Origin: Thiotrichales bacterium | GTDB lineage: Bacteria; Pseudomonadota; Gammaproteobacteria; UWMA-0217 | Assembly: GCA_024763135.1 (NCBI GenBank) | Contig: JANTGD010000235.1 | Location: 1 to 5,970, forward strand | DNA: 5,970 nt | Direction: 5' to 3' | Shown: positions 1 to 5,847 of the stretch, one piece after another | Layout of the letters: each line of letters starts with the position of its first letter | Position numbering within the stretch: the first letter of the stretch is position 1 | Position numbers and translations under genes: made by a program | Notes under the pieces: model-generated | What the model was told of the DNA's origin: nothing | The model's database searches: none | Seen by the model: the letters and a program-made list of their open reading frames with translations, nothing else

Positions 1-197
1 GTGGTCACCTTATTGGTGATGAGAGGTTTTTCTGGTTTGCCAGGTGCGCCAAGGGCTTGCGTGGACTTTCGTGATCCAACTGCGGAATCTAGGATTATGT
101 TTCACTTCCAGATTGTTCCATGCGAACGCTCAAATACGGCATTTTTAGCCTCGAAATAATCGGCTGCCAGTCTCCCGCACAGCAGCAGAACCCATAT
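1..197. other. upstream non-coding stretch, no gene seen
   Basis: I find no convincing coding region here on either strand. The only structure at the left edge is a short TCACC/GGTGA stem (5-19, loop TTATT) followed seven bases later by five T residues; this could be the remnant of a terminator of a gene lying to the left, but the stem is too short to call. The stretch most likely separates the nifB operon from whatever lies upstream. Confidence 0.5.
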
Positions 198-213
198 TGT
201 AGAAGAACTGACA
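198..213 (+). promoter_or_regulatory. NifA upstream activator site 1 (TGT-N10-ACA)
   Basis: TGT at 198-200 and ACA at 211-213 are separated by exactly ten bases, the consensus binding site of the nif activator NifA. Its centre lies about 130 bases upstream of the predicted transcription start, in the normal range for enhancer-type NifA sites. A second perfect copy follows 34 bases downstream, which supports this being real. Confidence 0.8.
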
Positions 214-231
214 AACTGCTTTGGTCGTGCA

Positions 232-247
232 TGTCAGAACTGCCACA
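232..247 (+). promoter_or_regulatory. NifA upstream activator site 2 (TGT-N10-ACA)
   Basis: TGT at 232-234 and ACA at 245-247 with a ten-base spacer form a second perfect NifA site. The centre lies about 95 bases upstream of the predicted start of transcription. The two sites share an AGAACTG core and are 34 bases apart, about 3.2 helical turns. Tandem sites often give stronger NifA activation; cooperative binding here is an inference. Confidence 0.8.
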
Positions 248-271
248 TTCTGTCCTTGATCGATGTGAATA

Positions 272-284
272 TATCGAAAATTCA
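272..284 (+). promoter_or_regulatory. possible IHF site between NifA sites and promoter
   Basis: TATCGAAAATTCA matches 11 of 13 positions of the IHF consensus WATCAANNNNTTR (mismatches at the fifth and twelfth positions). It sits in an AT-rich stretch between the NifA sites and the -24/-12 element, where IHF commonly bends DNA in nif promoters. The match is imperfect, so the position supports the call as much as the sequence. Confidence 0.3.
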
Positions 285-308
285 GTGACCTAGAAAAAAA
301 TTTGAACT

Positions 309-325
309 AGGCACGCGTCTTGCAT
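309..325 (+). promoter_or_regulatory. sigma-54 (-24/-12) promoter of nifB operon
   Basis: AGGCAC-GCGTC-TTGCAT matches the sigma-54 consensus TGGCAC-N5-TTGCA at every position except the first base. The invariant GG (310-311) and GC (322-323) have ten bases between them, as required. Transcription would begin near 334-336, leaving a leader of about 50 bases before nifB. With the two NifA sites upstream this predicts expression only under nitrogen-fixing conditions. No other comparable promoter was found in the larger gaps inside the operon. Confidence 0.88.
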
Positions 326-348
326 CTGTAGGCTTGTGTTTAATCTAA

Positions 349-365
349 TGCCCCGGCGGGGGGCA
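349..365 (+). promoter_or_regulatory. GC-rich hairpin in the nifB 5' leader
   Basis: TGCCCC (349-354) and GGGGCA (360-365) are perfect inverted repeats with a five-base loop. The hairpin lies in the predicted untranslated leader and ends five bases before the nifB ribosome binding site (371-376), which it leaves exposed. It could stabilise the 5' end of the message or modulate initiation; there is no T-run after it, so it is not a normal terminator. The structure is seen directly; the role is inferred. Confidence 0.45.
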
Positions 366-384
366 ATGCAGAGGAGCAATAGTG

Positions 385-1896
385 ATGGAATTGACCGTGA
401 TCGGCCAAGATTCGGAAAACGCTGCAGGCGGGGGATGCAGCTCTTCAGGTTGTGGTGGTAGCAGTGATCAGCTGGACCACCTCCCTGAGCATATTCGTGA
501 GAAAGTCCACAATCACCCTTGTTATTCTGAAGAAGCGCATCATCATTATGCGCGCATGCATGTGGCCGTGGCACCCGCATGTAATATCCAATGTCACTAC
601 TGCAATCGTAAATACGATTGTGCCAATGAGTCTCGGCCTGGCGTGGTGTCTGAGTTGTTGACGCCGGACCAAGCGGTCAAGAAAGTGATGGCAGTCGCTG
701 CCAATATTCCTCAAATGACGGTATTGGGGATTGCGGGTCCGGGCGATCCGTTGGCTAACCCTGAGCGCACCTTCGATACATTTCGGCAGCTCACGGACAA
801 AGCACCGGATATTAAGTTGTGTGTCTCTACCAATGGGCTGGCATTGCCTGATCAGGTTGATGAGTTGTGCCAGCACAATATCGATCACGTGACGATCACC
901 ATTAACTGTGTAGATCCTGAGATCGGTGCAAAAATTTACCCTTGGATTTATTGGAACAATCGTCGAATCAAGGGTCGTAAGGGCGCGAAAATCCTTATTG
1001 AACAGCAGCAAAAGGGTTTGGAAATGCTCACCGAACGGGGAATACTGGTTAAGGTCAATTCCGTCATGATTCCTGGTGTGAACGATCAGCACTTGGAAGA
1101 AGTCTCGAAAATCGTTAAGGCCAAAGGAGCGTTTTTGCATAATGTCATGCCACTCATTGCCGAGGCGGAGCATGGGACCTTTTATGGTGTCATGGGACAG
1201 CGCGGTCCGACGCATGACGAGCTCCAGGCACTGCAGGATAAGTGTGCAGGAGATATGAATATGATGCGTCACTGCCGTCAGTGTCGTGCGGATGCTGTGG
1301 GTATGTTGGGTGAAGACAGAGGCGACGAATTCACCATGGATAAAGTAGAAACCATGGAGATCGACTACCAGGAAGCCATGCAGAGACGCGCGGATTACCA
1401 TTCAACGATTGAGGCGAATCGCGAGGCTCAGAAAAAACAGACAGGAGAAGTATTTGTATCCTTATCCTCTCTGAAATCCAGCATGAAAAAAGAAACACGG
1501 CCAGTACTGATGGCGGTTGCTACTACGGGCGGAGGCGTAATAAATCAGCACTTTGGGCATGCAAACGAGTTTTTGATCTACGAAGCGTCGATGACAGATG
1601 TACGCTTTATCGGGCATCGTAAGGTCGATCTGTATTGTACTGGCGGTGATACTTGTGGGGATGCCGAGACGACGCTAGAAAAAATTATTCGCACCTTAGA
1701 GGGTTGCGAAGCGGTACTGTGTTCAAAGATTGGCTATGAGCCCTGGGAAATGCTCGAGGAAGCAGGCATAGAACCTATCGGTGATCATGCGATGGAACCC
1801 ATTGAAGATGCCGTGGCTGCCGTGTATGCCGAAATGGCGAAAGATGGCAGGCTGGAACATAAGCCTGACAACATTGCTGCAAAGGCTGGCGCCTAA
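385..1896 (+). CDS. nifB: NifB, radical SAM FeMo-cofactor biosynthesis protein
   Basis: NifB is the cytoplasmic radical SAM enzyme that fuses two [4Fe-4S] units and inserts a carbide and a sulfur to make NifB-co, the precursor of all nitrogenase cofactors. The 503-residue product has the Gly/Ser/Cys-rich N-terminus typical of the family, the radical SAM motif CNIQCHYC (Cys66, 70, 73), the AGPGDPLA motif (117-124), a conserved CRQC pair (Cys297, 300) and a C-terminal NifX/NafY-like cofactor domain (about 370-485) with NQHFGHA at 387-393. It is therefore the full two-domain form. A GTG at 382 is also in frame, but the ATG at 385 has better spacing (8 bases) from the GAGGAG at 371-376. It is first in the operon, directly behind the sigma-54 promoter. 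Identification is essentially certain. Confidence 0.97.
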   Translation: MELTVIGQDSENAAGGGCSSSGCGGSSDQLDHLPEHIREKVHNHPCYSEEAHHHYARMHVAVAPACNIQCHYCNRKYDCANESRPGVVSELLTPDQAVKKVMAVAANIPQMTVLGIAGPGDPLANPERTFDTFRQLTDKAPDIKLCVSTNGLALPDQVDELCQHNIDHVTITINCVDPEIGAKIYPWIYWNNRRIKGRKGAKILIEQQQKGLEMLTERGILVKVNSVMIPGVNDQHLEEVSKIVKAKGAFLHNVMPLIAEAEHGTFYGVMGQRGPTHDELQALQDKCAGDMNMMRHCRQCRADAVGMLGEDRGDEFTMDKVETMEIDYQEAMQRRADYHSTIEANREAQKKQTGEVFVSLSSLKSSMKKETRPVLMAVATTGGGVINQHFGHANEFLIYEASMTDVRFIGHRKVDLYCTGGDTCGDAETTLEKIIRTLEGCEAVLCSKIGYEPWEMLEEAGIEPIGDHAMEPIEDAVAAVYAEMAKDGRLEHKPDNIAAKAGA

Positions 1897-1909
1897 GGGG
1901 ATCAAAGTT

Positions 1910-2188
1910 ATGGCATTTAAAATTATTGAATCCTGCGTGAATTGCTGGGCATGCGAACCCGTATGCCCCAGCGATGCGATCTATGAAGCGAAGCCGCATT
2001 TTCTTATCAATGCGCGAAAGTGCACTGAATGTGAAGGTGACTATGCGGATGCGCAATGCGCGAGCATTTGCCCAATTGAAGGTGCTATTTTGAACTCGCT
2101 CGGTGAGCCTGCGAACCCGCCAGGCTCTTTGACAGGTATTCCGCCAGAGCGGATGCAGGCTGTGATGGCGGAAATCCAGGCACGCTAA
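1910..2188 (+). CDS. fdxN: FdxN-type 2[4Fe-4S] ferredoxin
   Basis: This 92-residue protein is a bacterial-type low-potential ferredoxin with two [4Fe-4S] clusters. The first site is Cys9-X2-Cys12-X2-Cys15-X3-Cys19-Pro; the second is Cys38-X2-Cys41-X8-Cys50-X3-Cys54-Pro, the enlarged X8 loop being typical of nif-linked and Allochromatium-type ferredoxins. In Azotobacter the FdxN encoded next to nifB supports NifB-co synthesis, so a role as electron donor to NifB is the best inference; donation to nitrogenase reductase is the alternative. The ATG at 1910 is chosen over a farther upstream in-frame ATG inside nifB because the ferredoxin fold begins here and AAGGGG (1895-1900) lies nine bases ahead. 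That ribosome binding site overlaps the nifB stop codon, which suggests coupled translation. Confidence 0.93.
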   Translation: MAFKIIESCVNCWACEPVCPSDAIYEAKPHFLINARKCTECEGDYADAQCASICPIEGAILNSLGEPANPPGSLTGIPPERMQAVMAEIQAR

Positions 2189-2209
2189 CAGATAATGAGA
2201 GGGCAGGTG

Positions 2210-2422
2210 ATGTTAACTTGGTTAGTCAATCCCCGACTGGACGCGTTGACTCAGTCTTTGGAGCAGTCCGAGCAAAAAAAATCGCGCGCTGGTATTAGCG
2301 TGTTTTCAGGGAAGCCTCATTTTAGGCCGGCCAAACCTGCCTGGTTTCGACTACCCGATCGCATGTGGCAACGCAATTCGGCGTTTCTCACATGCTATCG
2401 AGAACTTTCCAGGCATGAATAA
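2210..2422 (+). CDS. small hypothetical protein in nif operon
   Basis: I do not recognise this 70-residue product. It starts at an ATG preceded by AGAGGG (2198-2203) at six bases; an alternative in-frame ATG at 2195 has no good binding site and would add five residues. The protein is basic, contains Trp at 4, 45 and 53, a single Cys62 and a Pro/Phe-rich middle (33-48), with no signal peptide, membrane segment or metal motif. It lies 21 bases after fdxN, on the same strand and with proper initiation signals, so it is probably translated. Small uncharacterised genes are plausible between fdxN and nifO, but I cannot name a family. A decayed gene remnant is the other possibility. Confidence 0.55.
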   Translation: MLTWLVNPRLDALTQSLEQSEQKKSRAGISVFSGKPHFRPAKPAWFRLPDRMWQRNSAFLTCYRELSRHE

Positions 2423-2438
2423 CGTCGAGGATTAGGTT

Positions 2439-2480
2439 ATGAGTGATTCAACAGCCCTCGAGGCAGTTTCATGGAGGTGA
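2439..2480 (+). other. 13-codon mini-ORF overlapping the nifO start
   Basis: An ATG at 2439, preceded by GAGG (2427-2430) at eight bases, opens a reading frame encoding MSDSTALEAVSWR and stops at TGA 2478-2480. The stop lies ten bases inside nifO, whose ATG is at 2471 in another frame. The layout would let ribosomes that finish the mini-ORF reinitiate at nifO. It could be a coupling leader peptide or simply a relic of an older start region. Only the reading frame and its binding site are seen; function is inferred. Confidence 0.3.
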
Positions 2481-2890
2481 CTTTTTTTGAGAAGCCAGGC
2501 TGTGTTGGTAATGCGCGACAAAAGAAACTCCTGAAAAAGGCCGGTCATCATTTACGTGTAAAAGATCTGCTGACCGAACCCTGGGAAGATGACGCTTTAC
2601 GAGCGTATTTTGGCACGATGCAGGTGAAAGATTGGTTTAATAGCAGTGCCCCGCAGGTTAAATCCGGTGCGCTGGATATTGCCGGTATGGATGAGCAAAA
2701 CGCACTGGCACTGATGATCGAAAACCCAATCCTGATTCGTCGTCCCTTAATGGCCGTTGAAGGCGTAAAGCAGTCTGGGTTCGTATCTGGCCCGGTATTT
2801 GAACTGCTGGGCGTCCAGCTTACTCAAGAAGGAGACCTCGAAACCTGTCCCATGAAAGAAGCAACTCAAGTTTGTGGAGAAAAGCAGTGA
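2471..2890 (+). CDS. nifO: NifO, nitrogenase-associated ArsC/Spx-like protein
   Basis: The 139-residue product belongs to the nitrogenase-associated branch of the arsenate reductase (ArsC/Spx) thioredoxin-fold family. It opens with a beta strand and the FFEKPGCVGNARQK segment, with Cys11 at the position of the ArsC catalytic cysteine, and has the family signature ENPILIRRPLM at 84-94. Further Cys residues occur at 126 and 135 in the C-terminal tail. In Azotobacter NifO lies next to fdxN and nifQ and has been linked to balancing molybdenum between nitrogenase and nitrate reductase; its biochemistry is not settled. Start ATG 2471 is supported by GAGG (2460-2463) at seven bases, and no other start codon lies upstream before an in-frame stop at 2444. 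Its TGA overlaps the next gene's GTG by four bases. Confidence 0.88.
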   Translation: MEVTFFEKPGCVGNARQKKLLKKAGHHLRVKDLLTEPWEDDALRAYFGTMQVKDWFNSSAPQVKSGALDIAGMDEQNALALMIENPILIRRPLMAVEGVKQSGFVSGPVFELLGVQLTQEGDLETCPMKEATQVCGEKQ

Positions 2891-4170
2891 AAAACGACGT
2901 GGATGTTTCCAGCCATACAAATGCGGTTGAATTCGATGACGGCGTGTACTGGATCGGGGCTCTAGATCCTTCTTTACGAACGTTTGATATTATTCTTACA
3001 ACTGCCAATGGGACAACCTATAACTCTTTTCTAATACGAGGCTCTGAAGGTGTCGCAATTGTTGATACGGTTAAAGAAAACTTCAGCGATGAGTTTTTCG
3101 CCCGCTTAGAGTCAGTTGCTGACTACAGCGAAATAAAGGTGATAATCTTGAATCACCTTGAACCGGATCATACAGGGGCATTGCCTGAGTTGATGCGTCG
3201 CGCACCCCAGGCAAAATTGTACATTTCTCAGCGGGCTACTTCGATGCTAAAGGCGTTGCTCAAACCGGCAGGTGGCCAGTTTGAGTACACCACGGTGAAG
3301 ACTGATGATTCCGTAAGCCTGGGCGATCGCACGTTACGTTTTTTGCACACACCGTTTTTACATTGGCCAGATACCCAGTGCACTTATTTAGAGGAGCTTG
3401 GTGTATTGTTTTCAGGCGATATATTTGGCTGTCATTATTGCGATAAACGTCTCTACAATGATCGTGTCGGGGATTTTCGATTTTCCTTCGACTATTACTA
3501 CGCGCATATTATGCGCCCTTTTAAGAAACATGTGATGGACGCGCTCAAATTGATCGAGCCGCTTACGTTGAAAAAAATCGCACCAACACATGGCCCTATT
3601 TTGCGAGAAAGACCTCGTCGTTACGTGACGCACTATCGGGAGCTGTCTACCTCGAGTCTCTCTGGAGAAGTTGGCGTTACAGATAAATCACTGATTGTCT
3701 TCTACATGAGTTCGTATGGTAATACCGCAAAAATGGCTGAAGAAATCAGTGAAGGCGCCAGCATAGTGGATGGTGTAAGGGTTTCGCTATACGATCTCGA
3801 AGGGGGTGAAACGGATCCATTCGTCGATCTCATTGAAGAGGCCGATGCTCTATTGTTTGGCTCGCCTACGATCAATGGAGATGCAGTAAAACCCGTTTGG
3901 GACTTATTGTCATCATTGGCCGTGGTGAACTTGAAGACCAAAATAGGGGGTGCATTTGGATCCTATGGCTGGAGTGGTGAAGCGGTACGAATGATCGAGG
4001 ATCGTATGCGTGGTTTAAAAATGAAGATACCACATGAAGGAATCCGAGTGAAATTGATCCCCACCGATGAGGAATTGGAACAGTGTAGAGACTTTGGACG
4101 ATCGATCGCTGAGTCACTGGTCGGTAAGCCGCAGAAGAAAGCCGTGATTGATTTTGCTGATTTAGCGTGA
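2887..4170 (+). CDS. fprA: flavodiiron protein (A-type flavoprotein, FprA-like)
   Basis: Flavodiiron proteins reduce O2 to water (or NO to N2O) in the cytoplasm. This 427-residue protein has the standard two domains: a metallo-beta-lactamase-like diiron domain (about 15-255) and a flavodoxin-like FMN domain (about 267-412). All diiron ligands are visible: His90, Glu92, Asp94, His95 (HLEPDH), His159, Asp178 and His235. The FMN loop SSYGNTAKMA is at 275-284, followed by FGSPTING (324-331) and GAFGSYGWSGEA (355-366). No rubredoxin or reductase domain is fused, so an external donor is needed; the ferredoxin encoded next is the obvious candidate. A nif-regulated FprA studied with a [2Fe-2S] ferredoxin is known from Rhodobacter capsulatus. 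The GTG at 2887 follows GGAG (2876-2879) by seven bases and overlaps the nifO stop as GTGA; a TTG at 2872 is less likely. O2 rather than NO as substrate is inferred from context. Confidence 0.92.
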   Translation: MKNDVDVSSHTNAVEFDDGVYWIGALDPSLRTFDIILTTANGTTYNSFLIRGSEGVAIVDTVKENFSDEFFARLESVADYSEIKVIILNHLEPDHTGALPELMRRAPQAKLYISQRATSMLKALLKPAGGQFEYTTVKTDDSVSLGDRTLRFLHTPFLHWPDTQCTYLEELGVLFSGDIFGCHYCDKRLYNDRVGDFRFSFDYYYAHIMRPFKKHVMDALKLIEPLTLKKIAPTHGPILRERPRRYVTHYRELSTSSLSGEVGVTDKSLIVFYMSSYGNTAKMAEEISEGASIVDGVRVSLYDLEGGETDPFVDLIEEADALLFGSPTINGDAVKPVWDLLSSLAVVNLKTKIGGAFGSYGWSGEAVRMIEDRMRGLKMKIPHEGIRVKLIPTDEELEQCRDFGRSIAESLVGKPQKKAVIDFADLA

Positions 4171-4244
4171 CTTGCCAAGTCAGTACAAACGGCCGATACC
4201 GTCTATGCGAACGATGACTATATTAAACCCTAAACAAAAGGTAG

Positions 4245-4535
<291 letters not shown>

Positions 4536-4650
4536 ACCGTTAACAGAGAAAATCCAGACAGGGGTCCCTTGTATTGGCAGTGATCTCCCACGTCGGGGGG
4601 TCGTGCGGCAGGGCGCTCCTGGTGTTGAATGAATTTAAGAGGATAACATC
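4536..4650 (+). other. 115-base gap between the two ferredoxin genes
   Basis: This is the longest gap within the operon. It holds a six-base GGGGTC direct repeat (4561-4566 and within 4597-4602), a run of six G residues, and a weak, interrupted CAGG/CCTG pairing, but no -24/-12 element and no clear terminator. A strong ribosome binding site for the FeSII-like gene lies at its right end. It could set the relative level of the downstream genes by RNA processing, which is only a guess. Confidence 0.3.
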
Positions 4651-5007
4651 ATGCCTTTGATAACATTTTCTAATCCCGAGTACAAAGATAAGACCGTCTA
4701 CGCTGTGGCGGGCAGCTTTACTGAAACTGTATTGAAGATCGCGCAGGAGAATAAAATTCCGATCAATTTTAGCTGTGGGGATGGTGAGTGTGGGACATGT
4801 GCCGTACGCGTAAAGTATATAGGTGACAAAAGTCCTATGGGCTATCATCTCGAGGAAAAGGAAAAGCTGGTTTTACGTGAGATCGGTAAAATAAGCAAAA
4901 AGCAGATGGAAGACATGATTGTTAATGATCTTCCCAGCGAATGGCGACTGGCTTGCCAGTTTATCCCTAGAGACGAAGATATCGTTATCGAATACGAGGC
5001 GTTGTAA
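4651..5007 (+). CDS. fesII: FeSII (Shethna protein II)-like [2Fe-2S] protein, nitrogenase protection
   Basis: The 118-residue product is a [2Fe-2S] ferredoxin with ligands Cys42-X4-Cys47-X2-Cys50 and Cys102, but longer than a normal ferredoxin. Several segments resemble Azotobacter FeSII as I remember it: an FS-P start, the AVAG turn (18-21), AQENKIPI (31-38), DGECGTC (44-50), the EKEKLVLREIGK segment (69-80), then DLP (93-95), RLACQ (99-103) and DED (108-110). The extra stretch of about 63-97 before the last ligand corresponds to the mobile loop of FeSII. FeSII binds the two nitrogenase proteins when oxidised and holds them in an inactive, oxygen-stable complex. Lysines 12 and 14 fall in the N-terminal region where FeSII has lysines reported to matter for binding. 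AAGAGG (4637-4642) lies eight bases before the ATG. The main alternative is a plain electron-transfer ferredoxin. Confidence 0.82.
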   Translation: MPLITFSNPEYKDKTVYAVAGSFTETVLKIAQENKIPINFSCGDGECGTCAVRVKYIGDKSPMGYHLEEKEKLVLREIGKISKKQMEDMIVNDLPSEWRLACQFIPRDEDIVIEYEAL

Positions 5008-5011
5008 AAGC

Positions 5012-5587
5012 ATGTCAGTGCCGGCCGATACCCTCACGTCGCTGGAGGCTGTCCATGCCGGCCTTATGGCTGCGCGCCGCGGCGATCCGCTAGAAGAGAC
5101 CCTGGCGCGTATGCTTGCTTCATGGATGCTCGGGAAAGGTGCATTGCCCGATCGTTTAGGGTTACTCGAAAGCGATTTCGAAGCGATGATGTACAAACAC
5201 TTCCCTTCCTATGACACCACGTTATTTAACGCCAGCAATGGTGATATGGCGGCTGAACGAGTCGATGAGCTAGCAGATCTGCATCGATTGCTTGATCGGC
5301 ATCGAACTGGGTTAAGCATTTCCGAAAAATGGATGGTCGATATTGTAACAGCCGGATGCATGGGCAGCGACCACCTCTGGCAGGATCTTGGCCTTTGGTG
5401 TCGCGATGATTTGTCGCGGCTGATGCTGGAAAATTTCAAACCACTTGCGCAACGCAATGTGAAAAACATGAAGTGGAAAAAATTCTTGTATAAACAGCTA
5501 TGTGAAACAGAAGGGATTTATACTTGTCGGTCGCCCAGCTGTGAGGTATGTGCCGACTATCAGCAATGTTTTGGACCAGAGGAATAA
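5012..5587 (+). CDS. nifQ: NifQ, molybdenum donor for FeMo-cofactor
   Basis: NifQ carries a Mo-Fe-S cluster and delivers molybdenum to the NifEN/NifH machinery that finishes FeMo-cofactor. The 191-residue product has the family's C-terminal ligand motif Cys172-X4-Cys177-X2-Cys180-X5-Cys186, the conserved GCMGSDHLWQDLGL segment (115-128) and NMKWKKFLYKQLC (152-164). Length is usual for the family. The ATG at 5012 lies only four bases after the FeSII stop; the nearest binding site, GAGG at 4996-4999, is twelve bases away, somewhat long, so translation is probably coupled to the gene before. An in-frame ATG at 4919 would add 31 residues overlapping the FeSII gene and is unlikely. It is the last gene of the operon; no rhodanese or glutaredoxin gene follows, unlike in Azotobacter vinelandii. 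Confidence 0.95.
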   Translation: MSVPADTLTSLEAVHAGLMAARRGDPLEETLARMLASWMLGKGALPDRLGLLESDFEAMMYKHFPSYDTTLFNASNGDMAAERVDELADLHRLLDRHRTGLSISEKWMVDIVTAGCMGSDHLWQDLGLWCRDDLSRLMLENFKPLAQRNVKNMKWKKFLYKQLCETEGIYTCRSPSCEVCADYQQCFGPEE

Positions 5588-5590
5588 CGC

Positions 5591-5625
5591 CGCTGCGTTT
5601 TCATTGATATTTTTGTAACGCAGTG
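5591..5625 (+). terminator. hairpin just after nifQ, possible operon end
   Basis: CGCTGCGTT (5591-5599) and AACGCAGTG (5617-5625) can pair over nine positions, one being a G-U pair, around a 17-base AT-rich loop. It begins four bases after the nifQ stop codon. There is no T-run downstream, so it is not a standard intrinsic terminator; it may protect the 3' end of the message or assist a Rho-type stop. Confidence 0.35.
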
Positions 5626-5733
5626 CCGTATGCGTATCAATCGTTGCTTCAGTTTAAATCGTCTTTCGTTGGGTACGGTGAGTGACGATGTAATGGAGTA
5701 TAGCTTCAGTGTGATGTAAAACAAGCGTTTATT
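5626..5733. other. non-coding stretch after the operon, no gene seen
   Basis: A 29-codon frame (5630-5719) is open on the plus strand but lacks a ribosome binding site and resembles nothing I know. I see no promoter or RNA gene here. The segment separates the nifQ hairpin from the repeat structures that fill the rest of the window. Confidence 0.4.
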
Positions 5734-5833
5734 TTGGGCACGTCGCCACGTGTTTTTCGGGGATCTGGGGGCGGCTCCGAAGATTGGGGGTTTCTTTGCG
5801 CATCTTCGGGTATTCGGGGGCTCCTTTGCCCAA
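5734..5833. repeat. nested inverted repeat with G-rich strand
   Basis: TTGGGCA (5734-5740) and TGCCCAA (5827-5833) form the outer arms, and CCGAAGAT (5777-5784) with ATCTTCGG (5802-5809) form a perfect eight-base inner stem. Inside are two similar 17-base units starting GGGGG at 5786 and 5816 (14 of 17 identical, offset 30 bases). The complement at the right end reads GTAGGTTGGGCAAAGGAGC, like a dispersed intergenic repeat found in many gammaproteobacterial genomes. I infer a genomic repeat of that type; it has no coding capacity. Confidence 0.45.
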
Positions 5834-5847
5834 CCTACGCGCCTTAA

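Noticed and set aside
5..31. TCACC/GGTGA stem with a T-run at the left edge, as a terminator
   Set aside because: The stem is only five bases and the T-run is seven bases away; the window edge prevents judging a longer structure.
289..311. CCTAG/CTAGG inverted repeat overlapping the -24 element
   Set aside because: Five-base arms around an AT-rich spacer are weak, and the right arm is part of the sigma-54 element itself; no known operator matches.
445..1401. 318-codon open frame on the minus strand opposite nifB
   Set aside because: It lies fully antisense to an unambiguous nifB, and its translation has no recognisable domain; it is a by-product of nifB codon usage.
1781..1909. Upstream in-frame extension of the FdxN ferredoxin
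   Set aside because: It overlaps the end of nifB, lacks a suitable ribosome binding site and would add 43 residues not belonging to the ferredoxin fold; ATG 1910 has a good site.
2872..2886. TTG start for the flavodiiron protein
   Set aside because: It would lie within nifO; GTG 2887 has GGAG at seven bases and gives the usual four-base GTGA overlap.
4919..5011. Longer NifQ beginning at ATG 4919
   Set aside because: The extra 31 residues overlap the FeSII-like gene in another frame and do not resemble NifQ N-termini.
5646..5710. GCTTCAGT direct repeat (5646-5653 and 5703-5710)
   Set aside because: An isolated eight-base repeat in non-coding DNA can easily arise by chance and has no associated structure.
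5630..5719. 29-codon frame after nifQ
   Set aside because: It has no ribosome binding site and no recognisable sequence; such short frames are expected by chance.
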